Shown here piece after piece: positions 1 to 9,808 of a DNA stretch of 64,000 nucleotides. The DNA is from Nitzschia sp. DOCU1. Its lineage: Eukaryota > Bacillariophyta > Bacillariophyceae > Bacillariales > Bacillariaceae. The notes beneath the pieces were generated by a model, which worked only from the letters and a program-made list of their open reading frames with translations, had not been told where the DNA came from and did not search any database. The translations under genes and the position numbers were made by a program. Positions within the stretch are counted from its first letter, which is position 1, and every line of letters begins with the position of its first letter. Location: NCBI GenBank assembly GCA_951394045.1, contig OX596000.1, positions 620,001 through 684,000 of the forward strand. Reading direction: 5' to 3'.

Positions 1-2
1 TC

Positions 3-2402
3 GTTGGTGGCCGTGACAGGTACTTAATTAACCCCGGCATGCTTTTCGTTGACAACGAAGATGGCACCACCGACTGGGTTCGTACCGTCCGATACCATTC
101 TACTGGTGGATACTCCAACGGAGTCACCACCTACGAAGGTCAACCAGTCAACGAAGGAGTTTGGGTGTACTTCACAGCGATCCTATTGGCCTCCGAAAAG
201 TATACAGGTGACCTCTCTGGAGGATTCGATGATGCCAGTATTGCCAAATGGGGACTCCAAACTGGTGGCTCACTGTTTACGGCTGACAACCACATGCTCT
301 CTAACGAAGACACGTATCATGTGTGGGAAGATATCTGCGAAGCAGAACCGGGCCTAATTGCTGAGAAGCACGTCCTTACCCGAAAGCAGACTACCGGTGC
401 AGAAGACCCTAAGCTTTTTGTTCTCCCTGCAAGCATGAATGAACGGTCTCGCTGGGCCGTCACTTTCTCTTCCTATCCCCCAGTTCACACCTTGGAGGGA
501 GTGTCGTCTTTGGAAGACTGTAAATGGAGCGAGTACAGCAAGTTCCAGATGTACGTTGCCCCCGGTGGTGAACAGCTTGCCCATGGAATCGATACGCCTG
601 CCCACCGCCTAAGCTGTGGAAGCACTACCGACCATGAGAAGAACTGGATCGCTTTTGACTACGAGGATGAACTCTACTATGTCCAGAACGTTCAGCCACA
701 TGTGGTTGTAAAGGTGAACGGAGAAGACGGGTCCTGTGAAAAGGTCTTCGAGACCTCCTCGCCGTTCCTTGAAGCCCTCTCCGAGCGTGTCTCTGTTCGT
801 GGATCAGCCACTGCTCTCCGATACTCTGAAGATGAATACATTGCCCTTCTCCACACCCACGATGACTTCTCTCGGGAGCCTTACACTACTCGGGCCTACA
901 CCTTTGAGGCTTTCCCTCCCTTCCGCGTCTTGCGTGTCTCCAAGCCATTGAAGCTTCAAAGCGCTGGTCTTGCTTTTGCATCATCGTTGACAGCATACAA
1001 GAACAAGTTCATGGTTGGTTACGGTGTCGCCGATAGAGAATCGCGTGTGATGGTCATGTCTCGTGACTACTTGGAAGATCAATTCAAGAGCGATTGCGAT
1101 GGAGCTGTTGATCGACTGGTTGGCCTCTCCGGAGAGACCTGTGCCGAAAAGGTGATCAGCTTGATGCTTGGAGAAGAAATGATGCCACCCCGTCGTGCCA
1201 TGAACACAGTTGGTATGTCTCACATGGAGTGCCGCGGACTTCTGGACCATCGCCAATGCGAGCCTGAAATGGTCCTGAAGGTGAGCCGACACAACAAAGC
1301 CACGAACTGTAATGAAGCTTTCTCCCGAGTCTCCGGTGGAGTTAGCTGCAGTGCCCGCATCAAGTACATCATTCAGAACACTGACAAGAGTCCCGAGGAG
1401 GCCTTCCGCGTCGTTGCGGAAGAGTTCAAGGTCTGCCGGGATGTTGTTTCCCTGGGTTGCACCGAAGACGACTTGCACTATCCTGAGACCACATGCAAGC
1501 CTACCTTGTTCAACCAGTACGACACTACCGAGCCCGCCTTCCTTTTGACCATGACTAATGCAAACAAAGGAAGCATCGAACCGATGGTTCAATGTTCTGG
1601 GATCTCATCTGCCCGTGGTGCGTGCGAGAACAAGGATACTGTGCTGTGCTTGCAAGAGGGAGCGTTCCATTTGGTCAAGAGCAGTCCATTTTCACACGAT
1701 GGAAAAACTGCTCATTATACCGTTGCTACAATTCGCGCTGCTGCTGCCGCTGTGGCGCGCCGCCAGTTGGACAGCTCACGACCACCAAAGGTTATCTTGC
1801 ACACTCGCAATCCATTGGAAATCGTTTTCGATGACGTTATGGCTTCTCTTGCTGACTATGGTGTCATTATCCCGGATACCAAGGTGGATAAGTACCAATT
1901 CCAAGATCTTTCGAGAGACAGGGAGACACATGTTTTGATTCTGCGATCGATGCTCTTTTCTGCTTTCCGAAACATTCAAGAGTGGGCCGTCATGAAGACT
2001 TTCATTGATAACCCTGCGTATGATGTTCTCTTCCTTAGGGATGAAGAGCTCGGTGACCGTTTGTTGCAGCCTGCGATTATGGCTGAAATGAGCCGTCATC
2101 TTGGATTGACCCCGGACCACAATGTAATCCTTGATGGTCTTCAAGCATCCGAGACCATGTACGTAAAGCGAGTGAACCCCGATCATATTACGTCGAACGA
2201 CTTCTTCTTGACGTCCTCGGCGGTGTACCTCCAATACATTTGCCACTTGATGGAGATGGTTCCAATGTTCTTGGAGACGACAGTTCAACAAGGCTACGGC
2301 CACGAGATCAGCATCTTGACGGAATACTGCGTTGGCTTCGACGAAGAATGGATCGTCACGGCCGGAGAAGAGATCTTCGCTGGATTCTCTGAAACCATGT
2401 AA
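3..2402 (+). CDS. Beta-propeller plus sulfotransferase-like protein (5' partial)
   Basis: The reading frame is open to the left edge, so the gene starts outside the window; the first ATG inside is at 39. About 799 codons are visible. Residues roughly 20-350 read like a glycosidase-type beta-propeller (for example a KNWIAFDYEDELYYV stretch, and later MVGYGVADRESRVMVM, the style of GH130-like propellers). Around residue 595 the segment LHTRNPLEIVFDDV resembles the PAPS-binding RxP strand of sulfotransferases, and FLRDEELGDRLLQ...LGL about 80 residues later resembles their RYEDL...LGL region. The middle is cysteine-rich, which suggests a secreted or Golgi protein. Both domain calls are by eye; a sugar-binding and sulfating role is inference. 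The stop lies inside the first copy of a 66-bp tandem duplication. Confidence 0.6.
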   Translation, partial: VGGRDRYLINPGMLFVDNEDGTTDWVRTVRYHSTGGYSNGVTTYEGQPVNEGVWVYFTAILLASEKYTGDLSGGFDDASIAKWGLQTGGSLFTADNHMLSNEDTYHVWEDICEAEPGLIAEKHVLTRKQTTGAEDPKLFVLPASMNERSRWAVTFSSYPPVHTLEGVSSLEDCKWSEYSKFQMYVAPGGEQLAHGIDTPAHRLSCGSTTDHEKNWIAFDYEDELYYVQNVQPHVVVKVNGEDGSCEKVFETSSPFLEALSERVSVRGSATALRYSEDEYIALLHTHDDFSREPYTTRAYTFEAFPPFRVLRVSKPLKLQSAGLAFASSLTAYKNKFMVGYGVADRESRVMVMSRDYLEDQFKSDCDGAVDRLVGLSGETCAEKVISLMLGEEMMPPRRAMNTVGMSHMECRGLLDHRQCEPEMVLKVSRHNKATNCNEAFSRVSGGVSCSARIKYIIQNTDKSPEEAFRVVAEEFKVCRDVVSLGCTEDDLHYPETTCKPTLFNQYDTTEPAFLLTMTNANKGSIEPMVQCSGISSARGACENKDTVLCLQEGAFHLVKSSPFSHDGKTAHYTVATIRAAAAAVARRQLDSSRPPKVILHTRNPLEIVFDDVMASLADYGVIIPDTKVDKYQFQDLSRDRETHVLILRSMLFSAFRNIQEWAVMKTFIDNPAYDVLFLRDEELGDRLLQPAIMAEMSRHLGLTPDHNVILDGLQASETMYVKRVNPDHITSNDFFLTSSAVYLQYICHLMEMVPMFLETTVQQGYGHEISILTEYCVGFDEEWIVTAGEEIFAGFSETM

Positions 2403-2490
2403 GGAGGTGGTGGATCTCACCGGTCGGCCGGAGAAGAGATCTTCGCTGGATTCTCTGAAACCATGTAAGGAGGTGGTGGATCTCACCGGT
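2359..2490 (+). repeat. Perfect 66-bp tandem duplication across the stop codon
   Basis: Copies 2359-2424 and 2425-2490 are identical head-to-tail. Each contains the last 14 codons of the upstream gene, its TAA stop and the first 22 bases after it. Because 66 is a multiple of three, the frame is kept, but the stop in copy one ends translation, so copy two is 3' UTR. Confidence 0.95.
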
Positions 2491-3155
2491 ACCATTTTGC
2501 TTGGTTCGGTTTTCGATACCAAGATTGTTAAAAGTAGACTGTAGACTTTACAAATCAATCAAATGCATGTGCATGTGGTGTGGCATGCTGCTGAATAATA
2601 GCACAATGCGTATCAATAACTTTGATGCTGGCATCCAATACAAGAATGTCTCCAGTGGTAGCTGCTAGCCTACCAGATGATCCAACTACTGCACCTCCTG
2701 TTGAAGACATGTTAACCAGCACATCGGTCCATCAGATATATAGAGGAAAATAGAGTGCTGTCTTCTCGAGTGCACCCACGTTACATTGTCTCTGGTTCTA
2801 TCCGAGACTCCGGCGGGAGAGGAAAGTCTCAGTGATTTCGGTACCATAGCGGCATTTCTACAGTATCGATTTTTGAAAATCACAGTAGTTCTTACTAGAG
2901 GTAGTAGTCGGACTTGTCGAAGAAGCACGTCTTCGTCGTCACCCGCTACACTTCTCACCGAGATAATGACGCTCCTCCACACACACCTTTTCTATCTTAC
3001 GACCATATATGCAGCATCGTTGTCACTCGAAGAGGTTGTTCCCGCATTTTGCTCTAGTTACTGCTTCTAGAAGTGAGATGTCTGGTTCTGTTTGATTTTC
3101 CCTCATTGTCGAAGGAATAAGGGAGGAGCAACCAGAGGAAGTTTGTAGCGACAAA
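2491..3155. other. Intergenic, no gene seen
   Basis: This holds the 3' flank of the first gene and the 5' flank of the reductase gene. A 94-codon open frame at 2786-3070 has no recognisable features and was not called. Confidence 0.5.
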
Positions 3156-4334
3156 ATGCCGTCCATTCATCGTCCACGGCCCTGGTGCTTCTGGCTTGCT
3201 GCAGTGGTAGCAGCAACCCATTTAGTCTCGGCAAAGGGCAATGGTCCTCCCTTTGTCTCCAATGTCATTCGAAAATGGATCGTTGCGGAGCTTCCCAAAG
3301 GTCGGTTTCAAGCCTCTCGTCACTTGCGCTTGGCGGAAGAAACAACGGAAACTTCCCTCAACGCGATGGAATTGGGGGCCGACCAAGTTTTGGTCCGAGT
3401 AGAAGCCTTTTCGATTGATGCATTTTTGCGGACGCTATTGGAACCAGGATCCTTTCATTATTCCTTGCGAGTGGGTGAATCCATGAGGGCCACGGGATAC
3501 GGTACGGTTCTTCGTGCCGGCTCCAATCAAGTGTACAAAGTTGGTTCTCGAGTCGTCGGAATGTTACCAGTTACCAATTTGGCAGTGGTCGAAAAGTCTC
3601 CGTTTCTCAGGAGTATGCCATCGTTGCCGGGTGTACGTCCGTCTCTCTTTTTGGGGTTATTGGGGAATGCGGGTCTGAGTGCCTACGTGGGGATCTTTCT
3701 AGCATCATGCAACAAGCCACCCAGACGAGGTGAGACTGTGGTCATTAGCGCCGCGGCTGGTGGAGTCGGGAATTGTGCAGCCCAAATGGCCAAACTGACG
3801 GGTGCTAGAGTGGTAGGAATAGCTGGTGGGCCTCAAAAGATGGACTTTCTTCTCAACCAACTTGGACTGGACGCCGCCGTGGACTACAAGCATCCATCCA
3901 AAACTCTGCAGGAGCAACTAGACGAAGCTTGTCCGAACGGCGTGGATTTCTTTCTCGACAATGTCGGGGGTGAAACCTTGGAGGCGGTTCTAGATAGGAT
4001 CAATCGAGGGGCACGTATCGTGATTTGTGGAGCCATTTCTCAATACGATACTGGAAGCATGTATACCAACCCACAGGGACCAAGAAACTATATCCGTTTG
4101 GCCGAGCGAAGTGCATCCATGTCGGGATTTGTTGTGGGACACTACCTGTCTTCGGTTCGGAATTTATTGGGTGCAATGTGCTATATATTGTGGCATTACC
4201 TTAGAGGAAATCTCAAAAGCTTTGAGCAAATCGAGGAGGGTCTGGAATCGTTTGGGCCCTCCCTGGAAAAATTGTTGAACGGAAAGAATACTGGGCGTCT
4301 TCTAGTTGACGTAACTGGAAATCTTTTGGTCTAG
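3156..4334 (+). CDS. Medium-chain NAD(P)H reductase (PTGR/quinone reductase-like), secretory N-terminus
   Basis: The 392-residue protein belongs to the zinc-independent medium-chain dehydrogenase/reductase family, which uses NAD(P)H to reduce alkenals, enones or quinones. The GroES-like part is at residues 60-170. The nucleotide-binding part follows with the SAAAGGVG motif near residue 199, DFFLDNVGG near 270 and CGAISQY near 294, all typical of prostaglandin/alkenal reductases. No structural-zinc cysteine cluster is visible. Residues 1-27 are a hydrophobic signal peptide ending VSA, so it should enter the ER or a plastid route; no clear ASAF phenylalanine is seen. A single exon, with the start chosen as the first ATG before the signal peptide. 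It converges with the next gene, 164 bp away. The exact substrate cannot be told. Confidence 0.85.
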   Translation: MPSIHRPRPWCFWLAAVVAATHLVSAKGNGPPFVSNVIRKWIVAELPKGRFQASRHLRLAEETTETSLNAMELGADQVLVRVEAFSIDAFLRTLLEPGSFHYSLRVGESMRATGYGTVLRAGSNQVYKVGSRVVGMLPVTNLAVVEKSPFLRSMPSLPGVRPSLFLGLLGNAGLSAYVGIFLASCNKPPRRGETVVISAAAGGVGNCAAQMAKLTGARVVGIAGGPQKMDFLLNQLGLDAAVDYKHPSKTLQEQLDEACPNGVDFFLDNVGGETLEAVLDRINRGARIVICGAISQYDTGSMYTNPQGPRNYIRLAERSASMSGFVVGHYLSSVRNLLGAMCYILWHYLRGNLKSFEQIEEGLESFGPSLEKLLNGKNTGRLLVDVTGNLLV

Positions 4335-4498
4335 TAATTGTTCTTGATTCTACTCTACTTACTCTATTTTGCCTCGAGTTGGGGATAAAGCAACGATTAT
4401 GTCGTACGGAAACAATGATAGTGGGTATATATCCCAATCTGACTTCCAACAATTGCTGTACAAAAGTATCTAGCATCTCCATAGTAACTTTGAATACT

Positions 4499-5410
4499 TT
4501 ACATGGTTGCTCCGAGACTATAATCGCAGTTCTTGCCCCCCAGCCGGTCCAATAAGCTTGCAAAGTCGGTGGTTGGGGACCCATCGCCGACATTCTTGGC
4601 TCGCAAGTCGAAACTGCGCCCAGCATATTGTTCGGGGTGCCTCAAAGCCTCCAACATGACTTGTGCCACATCTTCTCGAGGTACCGTTCGCGAATCAGTT
4701 CCTTCCATGCTATCATCGACGCCCGCCACCAGTTCTCGTTCGCCGCCGGGCTCATTGGTCAATCCACCCGGGTGCACAATGGTATACTTTAGTTTGGGAG
4801 CTTGTTCGATCAAATACATTTCGGACTTGCGTTTCCACTGAACAATCATTCCTCCTGATATTGTGCCATCTTCATTAACTTTCTTGCCCAAATTGTTGAG
4901 GGGGTGATCAGGATTGGTCCCTCCCATGGTCGAACACAAGACAACGTGGGTCCCTGGGGGACAGGCATCAATTTGATTCTTTTGTCCCAGCCAATCCACG
5001 TGTTCGGGATCACCCAGCGGAAAGCTAAAGACAGGACGTCCAGTTTCGGGATTGATTTCTTGGGTTGGGGCCGGTTTGGCGGAGGTACAAATACAAAAGG
5101 CGTAGAGGTTGTCACCGCCCGCAATCTGGACGGCTGCCTTGACAGCATCGGCATTGGTAACGTCGGCAACCATCACATTAATGTCGGGAACACCGGAATC
5201 GACAAGAGCCCTTTTCGATTCTTCGCTACGAACTAGACCAAGGGGCTGGAACTCGTCTGGTAGCGCCAAGAGCTTGCGAAAAAGTGCTTGACCCGTTTGG
5301 CCTCCTGCTCCTGTGACAATGACCTTCTTGGGGGCAGTCGCCGCTGCGAGCGCGTAGGTATGCGCTACTGCCATCATGGTGAGTGCTAGTTTCAAGATTT
5401 TGTAAAACAT
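4499..5410 (-). CDS. NAD(P)-binding Rossmann protein (atypical SDR, NmrA/At5g02240-like)
   Basis: The protein begins at the ATG at 5408-5410 with a hydrophobic leader (MFYKILKLALTMMAVAHTYA), then the dinucleotide-binding motif VTGAGGQTG. Later segments, such as VVLCSTMGG, the YTIVHPGGLTNEPGG strand and a charged loop before the helix EDVAQVMLEAL, match the atypical short-chain dehydrogenase group whose best-known member is Arabidopsis At5g02240. About 303 residues. An in-frame ATG 29 codons upstream exists, but that extension is hydrophilic and would bury the leader, so the inner start is preferred. The leader points to the ER or plastid pathway. Members of this group act as NAD(P)H sensors, isomerases or reductases; the substrate is unknown. 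It diverges from the next gene. Confidence 0.8.
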   Translation of the reverse strand: MFYKILKLALTMMAVAHTYALAAATAPKKVIVTGAGGQTGQALFRKLLALPDEFQPLGLVRSEESKRALVDSGVPDINVMVADVTNADAVKAAVQIAGGDNLYAFCICTSAKPAPTQEINPETGRPVFSFPLGDPEHVDWLGQKNQIDACPPGTHVVLCSTMGGTNPDHPLNNLGKKVNEDGTISGGMIVQWKRKSEMYLIEQAPKLKYTIVHPGGLTNEPGGERELVAGVDDSMEGTDSRTVPREDVAQVMLEALRHPEQYAGRSFDLRAKNVGDGSPTTDFASLLDRLGGKNCDYSLGATM

Positions 5411-5807
5411 TTTGTTTTGTTGTAAGATTCCTCGTTCGGAAGACGGTGAAGGTCGTTTCTGATCATCGGAATGGATCGAAATCGGCTTCCAACACATCCG
5501 AAAGAGTCAAAATTTACGAATGGAACGCCGACCACGCACGCGAAATCGTAAGAGAGGAGATGCCAAGAAGAAGATCTCGTGCGCTCATTTTTTGATTGGA
5601 TGCATATCCACGTCTCGAATAATTTGGCGCCAGAGGGACATCAGCGGTCACATGAGTCAAAGATCCAAATCGAAGTCCACCATCAGCCTTCGCATTCTTC
5701 GTTCGGAACAAATGCCCAAGAAGGGATGGCTTTGTTCCACATGAAATGACTCCTCTCCTCACTCTCCCACCATTCAGCTCTTCACCCACCCTTTGACGAC
5801 CACGACC
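5411..5807. other. Divergent promoter region
   Basis: About 400 bp separate the starts of the Rossmann protein gene (minus) and the enoyl-CoA hydratase-family gene (plus). No specific element was identified. Confidence 0.5.
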
Positions 5808-6797
5808 ATGCATACACACATCCAACTGTGGAGTCGGGCGCCTCTGAGTCTACTTCGGAGTGATCCGAGAGCTTTTTCCACGGTGTGGTGCTCACTTCCC
5901 AGGTCTGAGCGAAGTAATACATGTCAGGTCCCAAGAGACCAAGAACGACTCTTTACAACTCATTCTTCCTCGAAATCTCTGGTTTCTTGGAAAGTGGATG
6001 AAGAAACCAAAGTTGGAACCATCACACTGGAATCTCCCAAAACCTTCAATGCCCTGACAGTCGAAATGGGTCGGGACTTTGAGCGGCTCATTGGCAAAAT
6101 CGAAAAAGAGCTAAACAGCCAGTCGAACGTCCAAGCGATCGTCTTGGAGGGAGCTGGCGACCAAGCCTTTTCGGCTGGAGGAAACTTGAAATGGCTCTTG
6201 TCACTCCACGATAAATCCGTTCACGCCAACGTCGATGCCATGATACAATTCTACAATAGTTTCTTGTGTATGCGACGTTCTATTCCAGTTCCAGTCATTG
6301 CGGCACTGCAAGGACCCGCCATGGGGGCTGGAGCGTGTTTAGCCTTGGCGTGTGATTTACGAGTGGCTGCGCAAGACGATGTTCGCGTCTTGGGGTTTCC
6401 CTTTTCCAAACTTGGCATTCCGTCCGGCATGGGTGGCTTGTATTTACTTCAGCAGCAAGGATGTTCCTCGTCCAAGGCAACTGAAATCCTAATGTTGGGC
6501 CACACCTTGACAGGGGAAGAGGCGTTTGACTTAGGATTGATCAATCGTCTGGTCCCAGCCTCCCAAGTCAAGGCGGAAGCTCATGCACTGGCGGCCGAGA
6601 TCGCCAAGCGGCATCCTGTCGCCGTCCGATCGCTGATTCGAAGCTGGAGGATAGGAAAGGATTCAGGTTTAGCAGATGCCTTGTATCGTGATGCTCACGC
6701 TCAGGCCATGTGTTATAACCGCGATGATTGGGGCAAAGGACTAAAAGCGGTTGCCGAGAAACGAGATGCAGACTTTGACGTATACCACTCCAAGTAG
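5808..6797 (+). CDS. Enoyl-CoA hydratase/isomerase family protein, catalytic glutamates missing
   Basis: The 329-residue crotonase-fold protein has a basic, Ser/Arg-rich N-terminus of about 60 residues suggesting a mitochondrial address. The oxyanion-hole motif AFSAGGNLKWL lies near residue 120 and GPAMGAG near 168; GLINRLVP follows near 240. In classical hydratases two glutamates follow (GGGCELAM and QPE). Here the matching positions read GAGACLAL and GFPFSKLG, so neither glutamate is present by my alignment. CoA thioester binding is likely kept, but hydration is doubtful; decarboxylase, isomerase or hydrolase activities exist in this superfamily. The first ATG in frame is at 5808. Single exon. 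Confidence 0.85.
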   Translation: MHTHIQLWSRAPLSLLRSDPRAFSTVWCSLPRSERSNTCQVPRDQERLFTTHSSSKSLVSWKVDEETKVGTITLESPKTFNALTVEMGRDFERLIGKIEKELNSQSNVQAIVLEGAGDQAFSAGGNLKWLLSLHDKSVHANVDAMIQFYNSFLCMRRSIPVPVIAALQGPAMGAGACLALACDLRVAAQDDVRVLGFPFSKLGIPSGMGGLYLLQQQGCSSSKATEILMLGHTLTGEEAFDLGLINRLVPASQVKAEAHALAAEIAKRHPVAVRSLIRSWRIGKDSGLADALYRDAHAQAMCYNRDDWGKGLKAVAEKRDADFDVYHSK

Positions 6798-7729
6798 TGG
6801 GACCAAAGGTGAGCCAACACTTGCCAAATGATCGCTTGTACATTATTTCGTCTCCCGCGGCCCTATCATGCGGTTACAGAACTTGGACTCCCTCCGTTGT
6901 CTCGACTTACATCGAGAAGGCATTACGATAGTGTAAATGGGTACATACTAGCTTCCTGATATGTTGCTGAATGCTTTCAACTGAGGCTGCACTACCAGCT
7001 AGTATTAATGCAAAGAGTGAGAGGAAATTAACACTTTAAAATTAACGAGGCTGCAGTTAGTCTACTCTAGTCGCTAGCTACTCTACCCGTTTAAGTCACA
7101 TAGCAGCAGCATATGGCCGACTCCCTCGCCGTATGCTTCCAAGTGGAATCGATCGAAGTAAACAATTGAATCGTTCGATCAAATCTTTGCGGATCTTCCA
7201 AAATAAATCGCAGCTTGGCATTTGCTGTTGTCCCCGTGCAATTCTTTTACCGGCAATTTACCGGCAAAGTAAATCCGAATGCAATTTTATTTAATGACTG
7301 TTCAAACGATGCCTTCCCTCGTCGAATCAAAACTCAAAACGGTGGTCGACGCGGCGCGAGAGGACTGACGTATTAATTTGTTTGAAAAAATTGTAACAGG
7401 TTCTTAAGTGTCTGTGTCGTGTGAATGTCTCACACACCACTTACGTTTTCTTTTGATTGGCTTCTCGTCCGTCCCAAAGATTTGATTGGTGGTCCTCCCT
7501 CCGACACCAGCCGAAAACTTTCGGCCGACGCCGGGCTATCACGCGCTAGAATTGTAATTGAAACTGACGTACGTGCATGTATGACGACAATTTATTCAGC
7601 AGTTGCACCATTCAAAACGCTTTGAACGTCAACGCCGTCGGTCAAAACGTACTCTGAAGGTCCTCACTATCCATCAAAACCATTCTGCAAGCAACAGCAG
7701 CCTTTGTTAGCAATAGTACTAGCATCAAA
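6798..7729. other. Intergenic, no gene seen
   Basis: About 930 bp, moderately AT-rich, with short stop-rich frames only. It contains the 3' flank of the hydratase-family gene and the promoter of the next gene. Confidence 0.5.
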
Positions 7730-8647
7730 ATGAAGTTCTGCAGTCAACTCCTTGCCCTTGCCCTCTTCCACCCCAATGTGTGGGGCGGAGATGCCTTCAT
7801 GGTACAAGGCCCGAAGGCCCAGTCGCGAGTTGTAGTTCAATCGACTTATGACAATCTCGAGACTCGTTTGGCCGAGGAGCTTTCCGGAGTTACCGGAGGT
7901 CTGGCCACCCGAGAGAGTCAGATTGCCGATATGCAGTTTGCCAAGAACGTTGAGGATTTGGAGATCACCCGAATCCAAGGTGGGGGCTCTTTGCGAACAT
8001 GGTCGTTCCAATCTCCTGAAGTTGACCGCCTAATTGTGGCCATGACGGGAGAGGACCGCACCCTCGACACCATGACACACGAAGGTCGTCTGATGCATGC
8101 CCGAGTTTACTTGTGCCAGGGACCAGACAACACCCCCGTGCGAATGGAAATCAAGAGCGGTAAGGGAAAATTGCGTCCTTTCAAGGCTGTTATTGAGACC
8201 CCCGGAGGTCACTCTTCGCTCTTCATTCGCAACATCGGAAACATTGAGTTCCCCATCACTGCGTCTGTTGGAGCTGCCACTGAGGACCCGCAGATCGCTG
8301 CTGCCATGGGTTTCATGGAACTCTCCCGAGCAATTTACGACATGAGCACCCCAAGAACCCTTCAAGGAGGAGCCGTTGTTACGTATCCACTCGAGCCCGC
8401 TGTCTCTGGCGCCAAGGTTGTGATGAAGACAGATGGACGTCCGTTGAACGCCTCTATCGAGCTTGTTCAAGGTCCCAACTCTATCAAGTTCACCGTCGAT
8501 CTTTACACTGAAGATGGTATTGAACGCCCCGCCTTCTTCGTCATCCCGACGCCAGGAGCCGGAAATGTGATCCGAATTGTCAACACTGCCCCAGTTGAAT
8601 TCCCCTTGATCGTATGTGTGGAACCATACATGATCGAGAGCGATTAA
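7730..8647 (+). CDS. Plastid-type protein of unknown function with two related beta-rich repeats
   Basis: The 305-residue protein has a hydrophobic leader (residues 1-18) followed by GGDAFMVQ, an ASAF-like cleavage motif, so plastid import is likely. The mature part contains two related segments. One (about residues 125-185) carries LCQGPDNTPVRMEIK and ends in IRNIGNIEFPITASV. The second (about 225-302) carries LVQGPNSIKFTVDL and ends in IRIVNTAPVEFPLIVCVEP. The shared pattern QGP...(25-35)...IRxxNxxxxEFP suggests duplication of a beta-sandwich unit. I do not recognise the family. The single exon and codon use look like a well-expressed gene. A structural or scaffold role is inference. Confidence 0.8.
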   Translation: MKFCSQLLALALFHPNVWGGDAFMVQGPKAQSRVVVQSTYDNLETRLAEELSGVTGGLATRESQIADMQFAKNVEDLEITRIQGGGSLRTWSFQSPEVDRLIVAMTGEDRTLDTMTHEGRLMHARVYLCQGPDNTPVRMEIKSGKGKLRPFKAVIETPGGHSSLFIRNIGNIEFPITASVGAATEDPQIAAAMGFMELSRAIYDMSTPRTLQGGAVVTYPLEPAVSGAKVVMKTDGRPLNASIELVQGPNSIKFTVDLYTEDGIERPAFFVIPTPGAGNVIRIVNTAPVEFPLIVCVEPYMIESD

Positions 8648-9808
8648 TCGTCAGATGTATTTGTGGGGATAGACCTGGGTCGGCCGGTCACTCTTTTGGC
8701 GTAAATTTAGTAAGTACTAGCGGGAAAAGTTGGACCAGTCGGCTCCTATCAATTCATCGGGCACAATTTCTCTTGAACTCCCATTCTATGATGCATGTGT
8801 ACTACGATCGTAACAATGAAGCCGAGAGCTCGGTGCTAACTCGTTTTTAGATAAGTTGTTGTTTGTATGATTTTTACTCGACTTCACTAGTGTAGGCGAC
8901 AAGAGAACGAATGGCGCGCCGGTTTCTTGTTAGACTGCTAGAGTTGCGTGCCCTGGCCAAAATTCAAAAGCTTGTGATTCAGCCATCTATCTGCTATTCT
9001 ATTCTAGTTGTGAATGTAACTGTCTTGCAAAGTTTGAAGTAGGAGTTCATGGAAGTCTAGAGGTGGTAGCTACCAGATGAAGTGTTGTTCACCACTTTCA
9101 GCGATGGGACTCAAAATGCGTTGAAGTGCGACACAGTGGAACAAACGGCCTAATTCACCAATGAGAAAAGAGGGAGAGGGCCGACGATAGAGGTGATGTC
9201 TCCGTGACCACGTCGACAGCATGGACAAAAACTCTCATTTGTTCCCGCAGAACTTGCGTTTCGCTTGGGAGTGACAGCGCACAAAATTTAGGGGGGTTAT
9301 TACTACTATCTGGGTAGCTGTCGCCACTACCTAGCTCTAGTAGAAGAAATTGAATACCATTACACAAGCTTGACTACGAGCATCGATTCTAGCATCAGGC
9401 AGGCAACAATCACATTCTCACCTTCCTTGAAGGTTGGAGTGCGTTGCTGAAGTAGTAGTCGTGACGCTGCTTGGTTGTTCCCATCCCATACGTATGTCGA
9501 TCGGTCGCCTTCACGTGGAGGGATCGGATAGGAGACACAAGTTGGATGACGTTCGGACCGCACCAAAAAGCGACCATTTTGACCACATCTCACGGCGTTC
9601 GAACTAGTCGAAGTTGGATCTTTCGCTCGCTCGCTCCTCTCTCGCTCGGTTCGGCTGTCCCATTCCCGTGCATTTCATTTCCATATCGCGTTGGGGATGA
9701 CCGACACTACTTTGACAGACTTCAGTCTATCATACCTTGCAGACCTGCCTACAGGATAAAGACACTTTTGGAAGCATAGAAGTCCAGCATCGATTTTTTT
9801 CACTCAAA
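8648..9808. other. Intergenic, no gene seen
   Basis: About 1.16 kb. A purine/pyrimidine-skewed stretch of repeated CGCTCG/CTCTCG blocks lies at 9620-9655, just upstream of the next gene. Other frames are short and unconvincing. Confidence 0.5.
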
